The notes: a model not told the origin generated them from the sequence alone. DNA of 64,000 bases from Curtobacterium sp. VKM Ac-2865 (GCF_015350905.1 NZ_JADKRZ010000002.1:620001-684000), one strand, 5' to 3'; positions 24,878-33,975 are shown, numbered from the stretch's first letter. A program made the numbers and translations.

Positions 24878-27478
24878 TCATCCGCGCCCGCGGGCCAGCG
24901 CCACCGCCTGGCGGAGCGACAGGTCCGGCAGGTACGCGCGGACGACCGCGATGCCGATCGACGGCAGCGCCACCGGGTCCGGGTAGGCCAGGACGAGGGG
25001 GTGCAGCTCCGGCCCGAACTTCAGCTTGAACTTCAGCAGCGACCGGAACCCGTACACCGGTTCGAGCACCCCGCCGACGAGCTCGAGGAGGTTCTGCACG
25101 CCCTCGCCCGGCGACGACGTCGACGCCGACCCCGGCGCCGAGGCGGCCCCCTGCGCCGGAGCGGCTCCCGGCGCCTTCGCGGCATCCGGTGCCTTTGCTG
25201 CATCCGGCGCCTGTGCGAGCGGAGCGGCCGACAGGCTCAGGCGGGCGACGCCGTCCTCGCGCATCCGGTCCGCAGCGCTCGCGACGAGGAACTCCATCAC
25301 GCCGTTCGGCGCCGCGCTGGTCCGTCGCATCACGTCGAGCGTCCACCCGACGACGCGGCCCTGGTCGTACGAGGGCAGCCAGCTCGTCACGGCGAGCACG
25401 GTGCCCTCGGCGTCCTGCGCGACGAGCGTGCGGACCGCCGGGTCGCGCATCTCGTCGACGCCGCCGAGCGTGAAGCCCATCTCCGGGAGCTCCCGCTCCG
25501 AGACCCACTCCTCGGAGATCGCCTCGATCTGCCGCACCGTGGCCGTGGGCAGGTCCTGCCAGCTGGACCACGTCGCCGTGATGCCCTCACGCGCCGCCTT
25601 GTTCACGGACGTGCGGACGTCCTGCTTCTTCTTGCCGCTCGTCGTCCAGTCCCGCGGGTCGAAGTCCGCGTCCTCGGCGACGGGCAGCGTGCCCCAGCCG
25701 AGCGCACGGAGCGGTGCGGCGACGGTCTCGTCGACGCCGTACAGCACCGGGGTCCAGCCGTTGTCGTCACAGAACCGGGCGAAGGCGGTGAGCGCGTCCC
25801 CGCGGGCGTCCAGGTGTCCGAACGGGCCGCCGAGCGTCACCGCGACGCCGCCGTTCCGCCGGTACGCGATGCCGGCACGGCCGTCCGCGGCGAACCAGTA
25901 GGCGTTGCCCGGCCAGGTCGTCATCCAGCCGAAGGTGTCCCCACCGCCGGCCACGAGCAGCGCCCTTGCCTGTTCCCGCGCGGCCCGGCTGCCGTCGAGG
26001 TCGGTGTCGGTCGGCGCGGCTCCGGTCGGGCGGACGGCGGCGACGGCGACCACGAGCCACAGGACCGGACCGGCGAGCCCGAGGGTCAGCCGGAGCCCGG
26101 GGTCGAGCCGCGGCAGGTGCTCCCAGAACGTCGTCGGGGCGAGCGGGCCGAGCGCGGAAACGACGATCCGCCAGGGCTCGGCGATGCGGACCGGGGAGGC
26201 GTCGGCGACGACGAGCATCACGACGACGAGCACGACGGCGGTGCCGAGCACGGCGATCCCGAACCCGCCGAGGCGTCGGCGGGTGGGCAGCACGGTGAAC
26301 GAACGACGCAGCAGCACCAGGACGACGGCCGTCGCGAGCGGCACCGCGATCGACGCGACGATGGACAGCGTGACGATGAGCCGGTCCTCGGGGCCGTGCA
26401 GCCGCTCGACCCGGCCGGGCACCAGGCCGTACGTGACCGCGGCGGCGATCGCCGTCACCAGGTCCACGACCACGACCAGCCACACCGCGAACCGACTGCC
26501 ACGGAACAGCCCGAGCCCGCCCACGACCAGGACGAGGAGCGGCGGGACCGCGAGCAGCAGCGTCCACGGGTCCGTCGCCCGGTACGCCAGGAGCCCGCGG
26601 AGGCACTGCCCCGCGACCCCGTCCGCGCGGCAGCCGGCGACCGGGGTGACCGGACCGGCACCGACGACCGCGGCGATCGGCGCGAGGATCCCGACCCGCG
26701 CGCGGGACACGAGCGCGATGACCGGCCCCACGGCCGACACGAGCACCGCGGTGCCGAGCAGTACGCGGGTCTCCCGGTGCGAGCTGCGGGTCCAGCCGAC
26801 GCGCTTCGGGGCGTTGCGCAGCGTCTCGCCGAGCACCCACCCGGACGCGGCGGCGAGCACCGAGTAGAGGTCGGACGCGTGCCCCGCGTAGAGGAACAGT
26901 GCGGCCACCACGGCCAGGGTGCCCACGCGGATGCGCCGACGCCAGAGCGGACCGGCGAAGGCGCTCGCGGTCGCGATGGTGCCGACGATCGCGGTCCACG
27001 GGTCGAACGCCGTCGCGCGTCCGGCGATCAGCGCCCCGGCGTTGCGGCCGTCGAGGTCGACGAATGCGCTGAGCGCCCCGATCCCCGTGCCGACCACGGT
27101 CGTCACGACGAAGGCGACGGCCGTGCGCCACGAGCCCATCAGGCGCTCGGCTGCGCCGACCAGCACGACGACCCCGGCGAGGGTGAGCAGGAGCGCGACG
27201 ACGCCGGTCGAGACGACGAACACGCGGAGCGGACCGAACGACGCCGGACCGAAGGCGTCCCCGAGCGTGGCTGCGTGGCCGTGGTGGCCGGCTGCGCCTC
27301 CGTGGGTCAGTCGCATCAGGACCCCGATGACCGACGTCGCGAGGACCAGGACGACGATCGTGGCCGTCACCGGCGCCCGACGCGCGGTGCGGAGCGGACG
27401 GCGGACGACGTCGCGGAAGGACGGACGACGACGGGACGTGGCCGGGGGCGCGGACGCTGGCGTCGGCGCGGCGCTCAC
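24878..27478 (-). CDS. MprF-like aminoacyl-lipid synthase (DUF2156) with an N-terminal membrane domain
   Basis: An 866-residue integral membrane protein. The first ~500 residues hold about a dozen hydrophobic segments. The C-terminal ~350 residues are the DUF2156 domain that transfers an aminoacyl group from tRNA to a membrane lipid, starting near FGWMTTWPGNAYWFAADG and including WTTSGKKKQDVRTSVNKA and GVMEFLVASAADRMREDG. Members make lysyl- or alanyl-phosphatidylglycerol (or -diacylglycerol) and raise resistance to cationic peptides. Residues ~755-791 are a repetitive APDAAKAPDAAKAPG insert inside the catalytic domain. The GTG start overlaps the upstream hydrolase stop (GTGA). Which amino acid is used cannot be told. 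Confidence 0.87.
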   Translation of the reverse strand: MSAAPTPASAPPATSRRRPSFRDVVRRPLRTARRAPVTATIVVLVLATSVIGVLMRLTHGGAAGHHGHAATLGDAFGPASFGPLRVFVVSTGVVALLLTLAGVVVLVGAAERLMGSWRTAVAFVVTTVVGTGIGALSAFVDLDGRNAGALIAGRATAFDPWTAIVGTIATASAFAGPLWRRRIRVGTLAVVAALFLYAGHASDLYSVLAAASGWVLGETLRNAPKRVGWTRSSHRETRVLLGTAVLVSAVGPVIALVSRARVGILAPIAAVVGAGPVTPVAGCRADGVAGQCLRGLLAYRATDPWTLLLAVPPLLVLVVGGLGLFRGSRFAVWLVVVVDLVTAIAAAVTYGLVPGRVERLHGPEDRLIVTLSIVASIAVPLATAVVLVLLRRSFTVLPTRRRLGGFGIAVLGTAVVLVVVMLVVADASPVRIAEPWRIVVSALGPLAPTTFWEHLPRLDPGLRLTLGLAGPVLWLVVAVAAVRPTGAAPTDTDLDGSRAAREQARALLVAGGGDTFGWMTTWPGNAYWFAADGRAGIAYRRNGGVAVTLGGPFGHLDARGDALTAFARFCDDNGWTPVLYGVDETVAAPLRALGWGTLPVAEDADFDPRDWTTSGKKKQDVRTSVNKAAREGITATWSSWQDLPTATVRQIEAISEEWVSERELPEMGFTLGGVDEMRDPAVRTLVAQDAEGTVLAVTSWLPSYDQGRVVGWTLDVMRRTSAAPNGVMEFLVASAADRMREDGVARLSLSAAPLAQAPDAAKAPDAAKAPGAAPAQGAASAPGSASTSSPGEGVQNLLELVGGVLEPVYGFRSLLKFKLKFGPELHPLVLAYPDPVALPSIGIAVVRAYLPDLSLRQAVALARGRG

Positions 27479-28836
27479 AGCGCACCGCCCTGTGCCGGCA
27501 GGCCGAGGTGCGTGAGGACCTCGGGCAGCCCGTGGGTCAGCACGTACCGCACCGTGTTCCAGTCGTGGGCGGACCCCGGTGAGACGACCAGGGACGTCTG
27601 CATCCCCGCGTGCTCCGCCGCGGTGCGGAGCGTGGTGGTGGAGGCCCGGTAGGGCGCGTCGTCCTGGCCGAACCCGAAGACCGTCAGGTGCTGCCGGTAC
27701 GGCGCGTGCCGACGCATGGCCGCGACGGGGGCAGCGGCCTGGTACGCCGACCGGGAGCCGTCGAACCCGACCTTGACCGTGTGCGCCTCCGACCCGTTCT
27801 TCACGGTGAGCTCGCTGGAGATGGCCAGCGCCGAGCCGAACACCTCGGGGTGCGCCGTGGAGAACTGCATCGCGCAGGTCGCCCCCTCCGAGAACCCGGT
27901 GATCCCCCAGGCGCTCGGGGCCGCGGCCACGTCGAGGTGCTGCCGGATCCAGTCGACGGTGTCGGTCATCACGTAGGTCGCGCTCCGCCCGAGCCGTCGG
28001 GAGTCCACGCACATCGGGTTCCGGTTGGGCGCCCCGAGCTGGTCGGGACTGACGACGATCGGGGCCAGACCGTGGTGGGCCCGGGCGTAGGTGTCGAGGT
28101 CCTCGCCGAGCTCGCCCGCCTGGAACATGTCGGACGGCTGGCCGGGCTGCCCGGACAGCGCGACGAGCACAGGCAGCGTCGGCGGGTGCGCGGTGAGCGC
28201 TGCCGGTGGCAGCCACACGACCGCGTGGCGCGCGTGGAAGTGGGACACCGTGCCGGGGATCTGCACGGAGATCGTGCGGCCGTGGTCCGGCATCGATGCC
28301 GGGGCCGTCCAGGTGGCTGCGTCGACGACCTGCGCGTCCGCCGGGGCAGCACGCTGGTGCCCGAGCGAGCCCATCGGGTACGGGTCGGTCGTGATCGCCT
28401 GTTCGATGGTCCGGTACGCACCGAAGTCGACGTTGATGCCGAGTCCGGAGGCCAACGCCACGCCGGCGAGCGCGGCGATCGCCACTCCCCTGCGGCCCCA
28501 GCCACCCTGCACCAGGACGGCGATGCACAGGGCCACGGTCGCGCCGAGGAAGGCGACCCACATCCGCGTGACCGGCGTGAAGGCCACGCCGAAGTCGTCC
28601 TGCACGTCGCCGAACCACCAGACGGCCAGGAGGCCCGCCCCGGCTCCGACGAGCAGCGCACCTGAGCGCACGGCGAGTCGCCCGCGACCGCTCACGATGG
28701 TCCGGCCACCGCTCCGCGCGGTGCGTCGGCCGAGGGGGCCGACGAGGGCCCAGAGGGTCAGCAGTCCGGCGACGACGTCGACGGGGACCAGGACCCCCGG
28801 GGTCACGATCGGAGTGCGGAGCAGTTCGGTGAACAC
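27475..28836 (-). CDS. Membrane-anchored alpha/beta hydrolase (esterase D / antigen 85-like), partner of the MprF-like gene
   Basis: A 453-residue protein with four N-terminal hydrophobic segments (to about residue 130) and an extracytoplasmic esterase domain. The nucleophile elbow is GFSEGATCAM, and an acid/His pair can be placed in FGFGQDDAP and SPGSAHDWNTV. Hydrolases of this fold are often encoded next to aminoacyl-phosphatidylglycerol synthases in Gram-positives, where some remove the amino acid from the lipid. That role is inferred here from the GTGA coupling to the MprF-like gene. The GTG start at 28836 has only a weak binding site. Confidence 0.85.
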   Translation of the reverse strand: MFTELLRTPIVTPGVLVPVDVVAGLLTLWALVGPLGRRTARSGGRTIVSGRGRLAVRSGALLVGAGAGLLAVWWFGDVQDDFGVAFTPVTRMWVAFLGATVALCIAVLVQGGWGRRGVAIAALAGVALASGLGINVDFGAYRTIEQAITTDPYPMGSLGHQRAAPADAQVVDAATWTAPASMPDHGRTISVQIPGTVSHFHARHAVVWLPPAALTAHPPTLPVLVALSGQPGQPSDMFQAGELGEDLDTYARAHHGLAPIVVSPDQLGAPNRNPMCVDSRRLGRSATYVMTDTVDWIRQHLDVAAAPSAWGITGFSEGATCAMQFSTAHPEVFGSALAISSELTVKNGSEAHTVKVGFDGSRSAYQAAAPVAAMRRHAPYRQHLTVFGFGQDDAPYRASTTTLRTAAEHAGMQTSLVVSPGSAHDWNTVRYVLTHGLPEVLTHLGLPAQGGAL

Positions 28837-28950
28837 GGGTCCATCGTCCAGCCCGCTGGCTCCCGAGCGGCTGCTGCGGCGCTTCCACTGTTCACAGCAT
28901 CGACATCATCGCCCCACAGTCGGCGGTCAGAGCGCTCCCAGGCACGCCAC

Positions 28951-28980
28951 CGAGGGACACCGGCGTACCGGTGTCCCTCG
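28951..28980. terminator. Terminator of the chaplin-like gene
   Basis: Perfect 13-nt arms CGAGGGACACCGG and CCGGTGTCCCTCG around CGTA, 12 nt beyond the stop of the surface-protein gene on the minus strand. Confidence 0.85.
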
Positions 28981-28992
28981 GCCCTGATCCGG

Positions 28993-30852
28993 CTAGTGCT
29001 GACGACGGAGGACGAGCGTCCCCGCGCCGAGGAGCATCAGCAGCAGTGCGAGCAGTGCAGGCACGAGGGGCGAGGACGCCCCCGTGTACGCGAGCGCTGC
29101 CGGGGTGGTGCCGTTGCCCGTGCTCGCCTCGGATGCGGTCGCCGTCGTCCCCGTCCCGACCGAGGCGGTCGTGGCGGTGGTGCGGGCGGCTGCGGTGGTC
29201 GGGGCGGTGGTGGTTGCGGCAGCGGCGGTCACGGTCGGCGTGGTGCCGGTCGTGGTCGTGCCGGCAGGGACCGTCGTGACGTCACCGGGGGTGGTGCCGT
29301 CACCAGGGGTGGTGACGGGGACGGTCGTCCCGCCCGGGGTGGTGGTGCCGTTGCCGGGAGTGGTGACCGGCGTGGTGCCGTCGCCAGGTGTGGTGACCGG
29401 CGTGGTGCCGTCGCTCGGGGTCGTCCCGGTGCTGGTGCCGCCACCGATGATGCCGATGCCGTTGCCCCCGATCGTGACGGGGAGGCTGATCACCGGCGCG
29501 ACCTGCGTGCCGGAGCCGATGCCACCGTCGCCGGAAGTCGTGCCCCCGGTCCCCGTGCCCGTGCCGACCGGCGTGGTCGAGCCCGTGTTCGTGTTCGTGC
29601 TGGTGCCGTCACCGACGATGCCGATGCCGTTCCCACCGACCGTCACCGGCAGGCTGATCACGGGCGTGACCTGCGTACCGGAGCCGATGCCATCGTCGCC
29701 GGAGGTCGTGCCCCCGGTACCCGTGCCGGCCGGCGTGGTCGACCCGGTGCCCGTACCCGTGTTCGTGTTCGTGCTGGTGCCGTCACCGACGATGCCGATG
29801 CCGTTCCCACCGACCGTGACCGGCAGGCTGACCACCGGCGCGACCTGCGTGCCCGAACCCGTGCCACCGTTGCCGGACGTCGTGCTCCCGGCGCCCGTGC
29901 CGACCGGCGTGGCCGACCCGGTGTTCGTGTTCGTGCTCGTGCCGTCACCGACGACACCGATGCCGTTCCCACCAACAGTCACCGGCAGGCTGACACCCGG
30001 AACGACCTGCGTCCCGGACCCGATGCCGTCGTCACCCGAGGTGACGGGCGCGGCGCCCGTCCCCGTGCTGGGAGCGGCCGGCTGTGCCGACGCGGGCGAC
30101 GAGCCCGAGCCCGTCGCCGTCCCGTCACCGAGCAGCCCGATCCCGTTGCCCGCGATGGTCACCGGCACCGAGACGACCGGCGACACCTGCGTGCCGGAGA
30201 GCGTCCCGTCAGCGCCGGAGGTCGTCCCCCCGGAACCGGCGGATCCGGAGCCAGCGGATCCGGAGCTGGCAGTCCCCGAGCCCGTCGTGGGCGTCGAGCC
30301 CGATGCCGTGCCCTCCCCGAGGACACCGATGCCGTTGCCACCGATGGTCACGGGGACCTGTACGGCGGGCACGACCTGCGTGCCCGAGGCGATCCCGTCC
30401 GACCCGGACGTGGCCGGAGCCGCAGCAGGCGCCGCAGCAGGTGCCGGGGCCGCGGGAGCAGCCGGGACCGCCGACGCCGCAGCGTCACCGAGCGCGGCCA
30501 CCGCGTTGCCGGTCACCGCAACGGGCACGCTGACGGCTCCCGCGACCTGGGTGCCGGAGGCGATGCCGTCCGACCCCGAGGTGGTGGGAGCGGCAGCAGC
30601 CGGCACGGGGACAGCAGCCGGCGACGGTGCAGCAGCCGGAGCTGCCACGGCCGACGAGACCGCGTCGCCGAGGACGCCGAGCGCGTTCTGCCCGACGGAG
30701 ACGGGGGCGTCGATCGACGGCGCCACCTGGGTTCCTGACACGATGCCGTCCGCACCGGAGGTCGTCGCCGCGTTCGCCGCGGCCGTCCCCCCGAGCGTCA
30801 GTCCACCGAGGAAGAGGGCGAACCACAGCCCTCTCGAGACGTGCTTGTTCAT
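28993..30852 (-). CDS. Long chaplin-like surface protein with eight repeats and an LAYTG sorting signal
   Basis: A 619-residue secreted protein. Residues 1-28 are a signal peptide ending AAANA. Eight repeats of ~34 residues follow (about 31-64, 91-124, 148-182, 211-245, 271-305, 325-359, 383-417, 438-472), each with a core like SGTQVxPxxxxPVTxxGNGIG, which resembles the chaplin domain of Streptomyces but lacks its cysteines. Linkers are Ala/Pro-rich early and Thr/Gly/Asn-rich later. Residues 480-580 are a Thr/Pro/Gly stalk. LAYTG (587-591), a hydrophobic helix and RRQH form a sortase-E-type anchor. The ATG at 30852 is 8 nt after AGGAG. It may coat the cell and make it hydrophobic; this is inference from the family. 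Confidence 0.82.
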   Translation of the reverse strand: MNKHVSRGLWFALFLGGLTLGGTAAANAATTSGADGIVSGTQVAPSIDAPVSVGQNALGVLGDAVSSAVAAPAAAPSPAAVPVPAAAAPTTSGSDGIASGTQVAGAVSVPVAVTGNAVAALGDAAASAVPAAPAAPAPAAAPAAAPATSGSDGIASGTQVVPAVQVPVTIGGNGIGVLGEGTASGSTPTTGSGTASSGSAGSGSAGSGGTTSGADGTLSGTQVSPVVSVPVTIAGNGIGLLGDGTATGSGSSPASAQPAAPSTGTGAAPVTSGDDGIGSGTQVVPGVSLPVTVGGNGIGVVGDGTSTNTNTGSATPVGTGAGSTTSGNGGTGSGTQVAPVVSLPVTVGGNGIGIVGDGTSTNTNTGTGTGSTTPAGTGTGGTTSGDDGIGSGTQVTPVISLPVTVGGNGIGIVGDGTSTNTNTGSTTPVGTGTGTGGTTSGDGGIGSGTQVAPVISLPVTIGGNGIGIIGGGTSTGTTPSDGTTPVTTPGDGTTPVTTPGNGTTTPGGTTVPVTTPGDGTTPGDVTTVPAGTTTTGTTPTVTAAAATTTAPTTAAARTTATTASVGTGTTATASEASTGNGTTPAALAYTGASSPLVPALLALLLMLLGAGTLVLRRQH

Positions 30853-30938
30853 GGTCATCACTCCTGCATCGAGGTCTTGTGTGCCGATCGCGGGTGCGAT
30901 CGGATGGCGCGTCCTGCCAACGGGCAGGTGCGCCGACC

Positions 30939-32324
30939 TCAGTCAGGTGCGACGTCGTGGTCGCCGGGGAGCGACGTGGGGACCACGTCGTCGGCGATCG
31001 AGCCGCGAGTCCCCGCGGCGAGGGGGTCCTGGTCGGCGGAGGCGCCGACCGTCCCGACGACACCCGCACCGGCAGTGCTGCCGGTCGTGGTGCCGCCGGT
31101 GAGTCCGAGTCCGGAGTCGCCGAGCGGCGCCTCTCCGGGAGTCCCCTGCGGGACGAACAGCGCCTTGCCACCGAGCGTCGCCGAGTCCGGCGTGCGCACG
31201 GTCACGGTCGGCGCCAGCAGCGGGCCGTCCGTCCTGAGCTGCGATGCGGTCGGTCCTGGGGTCGGCGCACTGCTCTCGACGACGAGACCGATCGACGCGG
31301 GGGCGATCGATGCGGGGGCGCGCGTCGCCGTGGTCGGCGACGTGGCCACGGCCCGCATCGTGGGCCGCGGATCCGCGGCACCGCCCGCCGACCCACCCGG
31401 GTCTCCCACCGCTCCGGAGCCGCCACCCACCGGGGGCGCGGGGAGCTGTGGGAGGGGGGTGGAGCCTCCAGGCAGGGTGCCCAGGACCGGCGGGAGCGGG
31501 TCCGCCACGACGTCCGGGACGCCGCCGACGACCGTGCCGACGCCACCGAGGACGTCGTCGACGACCCCGGTGACCGGTGCGGTGACGGTGCCGAGCGTGT
31601 CGTCACCGACGACGCCGCTGACGACCGGCAGTGCTCCGACGACGCCGTCCAGCGTGTCGACGAGCGAGGAGACCGGGCGTGCGCCCGTGAGTCCCTGGAC
31701 GGTCCCGGTGACGGGGCGGAGCAGGGACGCGACGGTGCCGGTGACCGGACGGGAGGCCCGGGTGACGTCCGTCAGGGCAGTTGCCGCGGTCGGGGTGGTC
31801 GGGACCGCTGCCGGAGTCGGACCGGCGGGCTGCGCTGCGGGCCGAGTGGAGGCGGCCGATGTAGGGCCGGTCGTCGTCGGGGCAGTCGTCGTCGGCACGG
31901 CTGCTGCGGGCTGCTGGTGCGCCGGGGCGGGTGCGACGACGGGAGTCGAGGGCGCGTGCGCCGGTGCATGTGCGGCCGGAGCCGGAGCTGCGGGGGCCGG
32001 CACGACGTGTGTGGGAGCGGGCGCGGGGGCAGGCGCAGCGGGGGCAGGCGCAGCCGGTGCCGGTGCCGGTGCGATGACCTGGCGGACCGGCGTGACCACG
32101 GCACTGACGGCCTGGTCGGCGGTGTTCGCCACGCCGCCGACGACCCCGCCGAGCAGTCCGGAGGACGACGACGCGGTCGTCCGGGCGCTCGGAGCGTCCT
32201 CGGCGGCGGACGCGGTCTGCGCGCCGAGGGTCAACGAGAGCAGCACGGCGGCCGCGCTGACTCCGGTGCCCACGAGGGCGTACCGGATCGCAGCGCGCCA
32301 GGGTGCGCGCAACGGGTTGTCCAT
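30939..32324 (-). CDS. Secreted Ala/Pro/Val-rich protein, partner of the chaplin-like protein
   Basis: A 461-residue protein with a clear signal peptide (residues 1-40, ending GAQTASA). The mature part has a Pro/Ala stretch (about 85-190) and then glycine/valine segments such as RPVTGTVASLL, RPVTGTVQGL and APVTGVVDDVLGGVGTVVGG that look like irregular amphipathic repeats. No sorting signal, TM anchor, cysteine or enzyme motif is present. It is encoded 86 nt upstream of the chaplin-like gene on the same strand; AGGAGG lies 7 nt before the ATG. I do not recognise a family. A role in the same surface layer is inferred from its position and low-complexity composition. Confidence 0.75.
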   Translation of the reverse strand: MDNPLRAPWRAAIRYALVGTGVSAAAVLLSLTLGAQTASAAEDAPSARTTASSSSGLLGGVVGGVANTADQAVSAVVTPVRQVIAPAPAPAAPAPAAPAPAPAPTHVVPAPAAPAPAAHAPAHAPSTPVVAPAPAHQQPAAAVPTTTAPTTTGPTSAASTRPAAQPAGPTPAAVPTTPTAATALTDVTRASRPVTGTVASLLRPVTGTVQGLTGARPVSSLVDTLDGVVGALPVVSGVVGDDTLGTVTAPVTGVVDDVLGGVGTVVGGVPDVVADPLPPVLGTLPGGSTPLPQLPAPPVGGGSGAVGDPGGSAGGAADPRPTMRAVATSPTTATRAPASIAPASIGLVVESSAPTPGPTASQLRTDGPLLAPTVTVRTPDSATLGGKALFVPQGTPGEAPLGDSGLGLTGGTTTGSTAGAGVVGTVGASADQDPLAAGTRGSIADDVVPTSLPGDHDVAPD

Positions 32325-32429
32325 GCGCTCACCTCCTGATCTGGCTGCGCACGTAGAGTGGTTGAACGGCACGGTACGCCTCCGTCGGAACCGCGCCGCC
32401 AGATTCCCAAGAAAAAGTCAGGAACGAAG

Positions 32430-32861
32430 TTGCCATCGACCTTCAGCGCCCCCACCCGCAACCTCGACGTCGTCACGTTGCACGAGATCCTCCGGCTCCG
32501 GCAGGACGTCTTCGTCGTCGAGCAGGAGTGCGCGTACGGGGACATCGACGGCCGCGACCTCGAGCCCGGCACGATCCAGTTCTGGGCGGGCGAGGGCTCG
32601 GTCGACTCGACGCTGCGACTCCTGCGCGAGGACGACGGCACCGAGCGCATCGGCCGCGTCGCCACCGCCGCACACGCCCGCGGCGCCGGCCTCGGGGCAG
32701 CGCTCATGCAGGCCGCGATCGCCGAGACCCGGTCCCCCGTCGTGACGCTCAACGCCCAGGCGCACCTCGAGCACTGGTACGGCCGCTTCGGTTTCGTGCG
32801 CTCGGGCGAGGACTTCGTCGAGGACGCCATCCCGCACGTCCCGATGACCCGCACGCGCTGA
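32430..32861 (+). CDS. GNAT-family acetyltransferase, ElaA type
   Basis: A 143-residue cytoplasmic N-acetyltransferase. It opens with the ElaA-like pattern TLHEILRLRQDVFVVEQECA followed by YGDIDGRDLEPGT; the acetyl-CoA loop is HARGAGLGAALMQ, and HLEHWYGRFGFVRSGEDF with the final EDAIPHVPM completes the fold. Substrate unknown. The TTG at 32430 with AGGAACG just upstream gives the normal ElaA length; an ATG at 32358 would add 24 atypical residues. It diverges from the secreted-protein gene. Confidence 0.87.
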   Translation: MPSTFSAPTRNLDVVTLHEILRLRQDVFVVEQECAYGDIDGRDLEPGTIQFWAGEGSVDSTLRLLREDDGTERIGRVATAAHARGAGLGAALMQAAIAETRSPVVTLNAQAHLEHWYGRFGFVRSGEDFVEDAIPHVPMTRTR

Positions 32862-32882
32862 CGCCGGGCCGCAGGACGTCGC

Positions 32883-33410
32883 TCAGGCCTGCCAGCGCCG
32901 GAGTTCGTCGTACGACCGTGCCTGCCGCTCCCGGTCCGCGACGAGCCGTTCGAACACGATGTTCGTCTGCGTCGTCGCGACCGAGGGGTCCCCGCTGAGC
33001 TCGTCGGCGACGAAGTCCCGCAGCTGCTCGGTCGACGTGCAGGCGATGTGCACGAGGAAGTCCTTGTCGCCCGCCAGGAACGACACGTCGAGCACGACGG
33101 GCACCCGCAGCAGGCGTTTGGCGAAGTCACGGAGCTCGTGTCGCGCAGCCGCGTGGACCCGGACCGACACCATGGCCTCGATCGAGAACCCGAGGCGCGC
33201 GACGTCGACGTCAGCGCGGTAGCCGCGGATCACGCCGGCGTCCTCGAGGGCCCGGACCCGCGTCAGACACGTCGACGGGGCGATGCCCACCGCGGCGGCC
33301 AGTCGGTTGTTCGGGATCCTGGCGTCGGCGGCCAGGGTCCAGAGGATGCGCTCGTCGACCTCGTCGAGGCGCGGCACCGGGTCGGGGCGGCGGACAGGGC
33401 GGTCGGACAC
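32883..33410 (-). CDS. Lrp/AsnC-family transcriptional regulator
   Basis: A 175-residue regulator. The helix-turn-helix lies in ILWTLAADARIPNNRLAAAV followed by GIAPSTCLTRVRALEDAGVI, and the ligand-binding RAM domain carries DVSFLAGDKDFLVHIACTST. Members sense amino acids and control amino acid metabolism or transport. The GTG at 33410 is supported by TACGGT (33417-33422, minus strand) 6 nt upstream, a leaderless arrangement. No adjacent amino acid gene identifies the target. Confidence 0.9.
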   Translation of the reverse strand: MSDRPVRRPDPVPRLDEVDERILWTLAADARIPNNRLAAAVGIAPSTCLTRVRALEDAGVIRGYRADVDVARLGFSIEAMVSVRVHAAARHELRDFAKRLLRVPVVLDVSFLAGDKDFLVHIACTSTEQLRDFVADELSGDPSVATTQTNIVFERLVADRERQARSYDELRRWQA

Positions 33411-33468
33411 GCGACCACCGTAGCGCGGGGTCGGCCGGTTCCCCGAGGTCGGCACGGGCGCGGGGAAC

Positions 33469-33975
33469 CTACATCGCGAGCGTCATGCCGATCACGGCGA
33501 CCGTCATCGCGAAGACCTCGCCGCTGCGCACGGACCGACGGTCATCGCGTCCCCACTCGTACCGCAGCAACCAGCCGCTGAACGCGCAGTACCCGATCAC
33601 GCCGCCGCCGAGCACGGCCGACAGCGCGATGCCGTGTCCGGCGTGCGGGTCGGCGAGCCCGGAGGCGTGTCCCATCAGGAGCATCCCGGCCATCACGACC
33701 GAGGACAGCGCCCGGTGCACGTCCATCGGCTCAGCGCGACGCCCGTCGGCTCGGCGTCGGCGCATGACCGGCAGCGGCGCCAGCAGGAGCAGCACCGTCG
33801 CGGCGAGCAGCGTCCACGAGGACCCGGCGTGCACGACGGGCATGAGCATCGCGACGAGCATCACGCCCGCTGGCACGATCACCCCGGGGCGCGGGCGGTA
33901 GCGGTCCCCGACGATGCAGCACACCGACGCGAACTGCGGCACGACGAGCATGGCGTCGGCGACGGTCTCGTGCAC
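33469..33975 (-). CDS. Hypothetical membrane protein
   Basis: A 168-residue protein with about four or five hydrophobic segments (for example VIVPAGVMLVAMLMPVVHAG, TLLAATVLLLLAPLPVM and LSAVLGGGVIGYCAFSGWLL). Met and His are frequent on the helices, which recalls copper or heme-related membrane proteins, but no known motif is complete. The GTG at 33975 is the longest start and is uncertain; the ATG at residue 9 is an alternative. I do not recognise the family. Confidence 0.7.
   Translation of the reverse strand: MHETVADAMLVVPQFASVCCIVGDRYRPRPGVIVPAGVMLVAMLMPVVHAGSSWTLLAATVLLLLAPLPVMRRRRADGRRAEPMDVHRALSSVVMAGMLLMGHASGLADPHAGHGIALSAVLGGGVIGYCAFSGWLLRYEWGRDDRRSVRSGEVFAMTVAVIGMTLAM

Noticed and set aside
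25001-27652. An 883-codon frame antisense to the aminoacyl-lipid synthase
   Set aside because: Highly charged with no motif; the minus strand encodes the recognisable DUF2156 protein.
30852-30861. Alternative starts MMTM for the chaplin-like protein
   Set aside because: The AGGAG site is too close to or overlaps those codons; the ATG at 30852 has 8-nt spacing.
28996-31102. Long plus-strand frames over the chaplin-like gene, one Val/Pro-rich
   Set aside because: They mirror the repeats of the minus-strand gene; the minus strand has the signal peptide, sorting signal, ribosome binding site and terminator.
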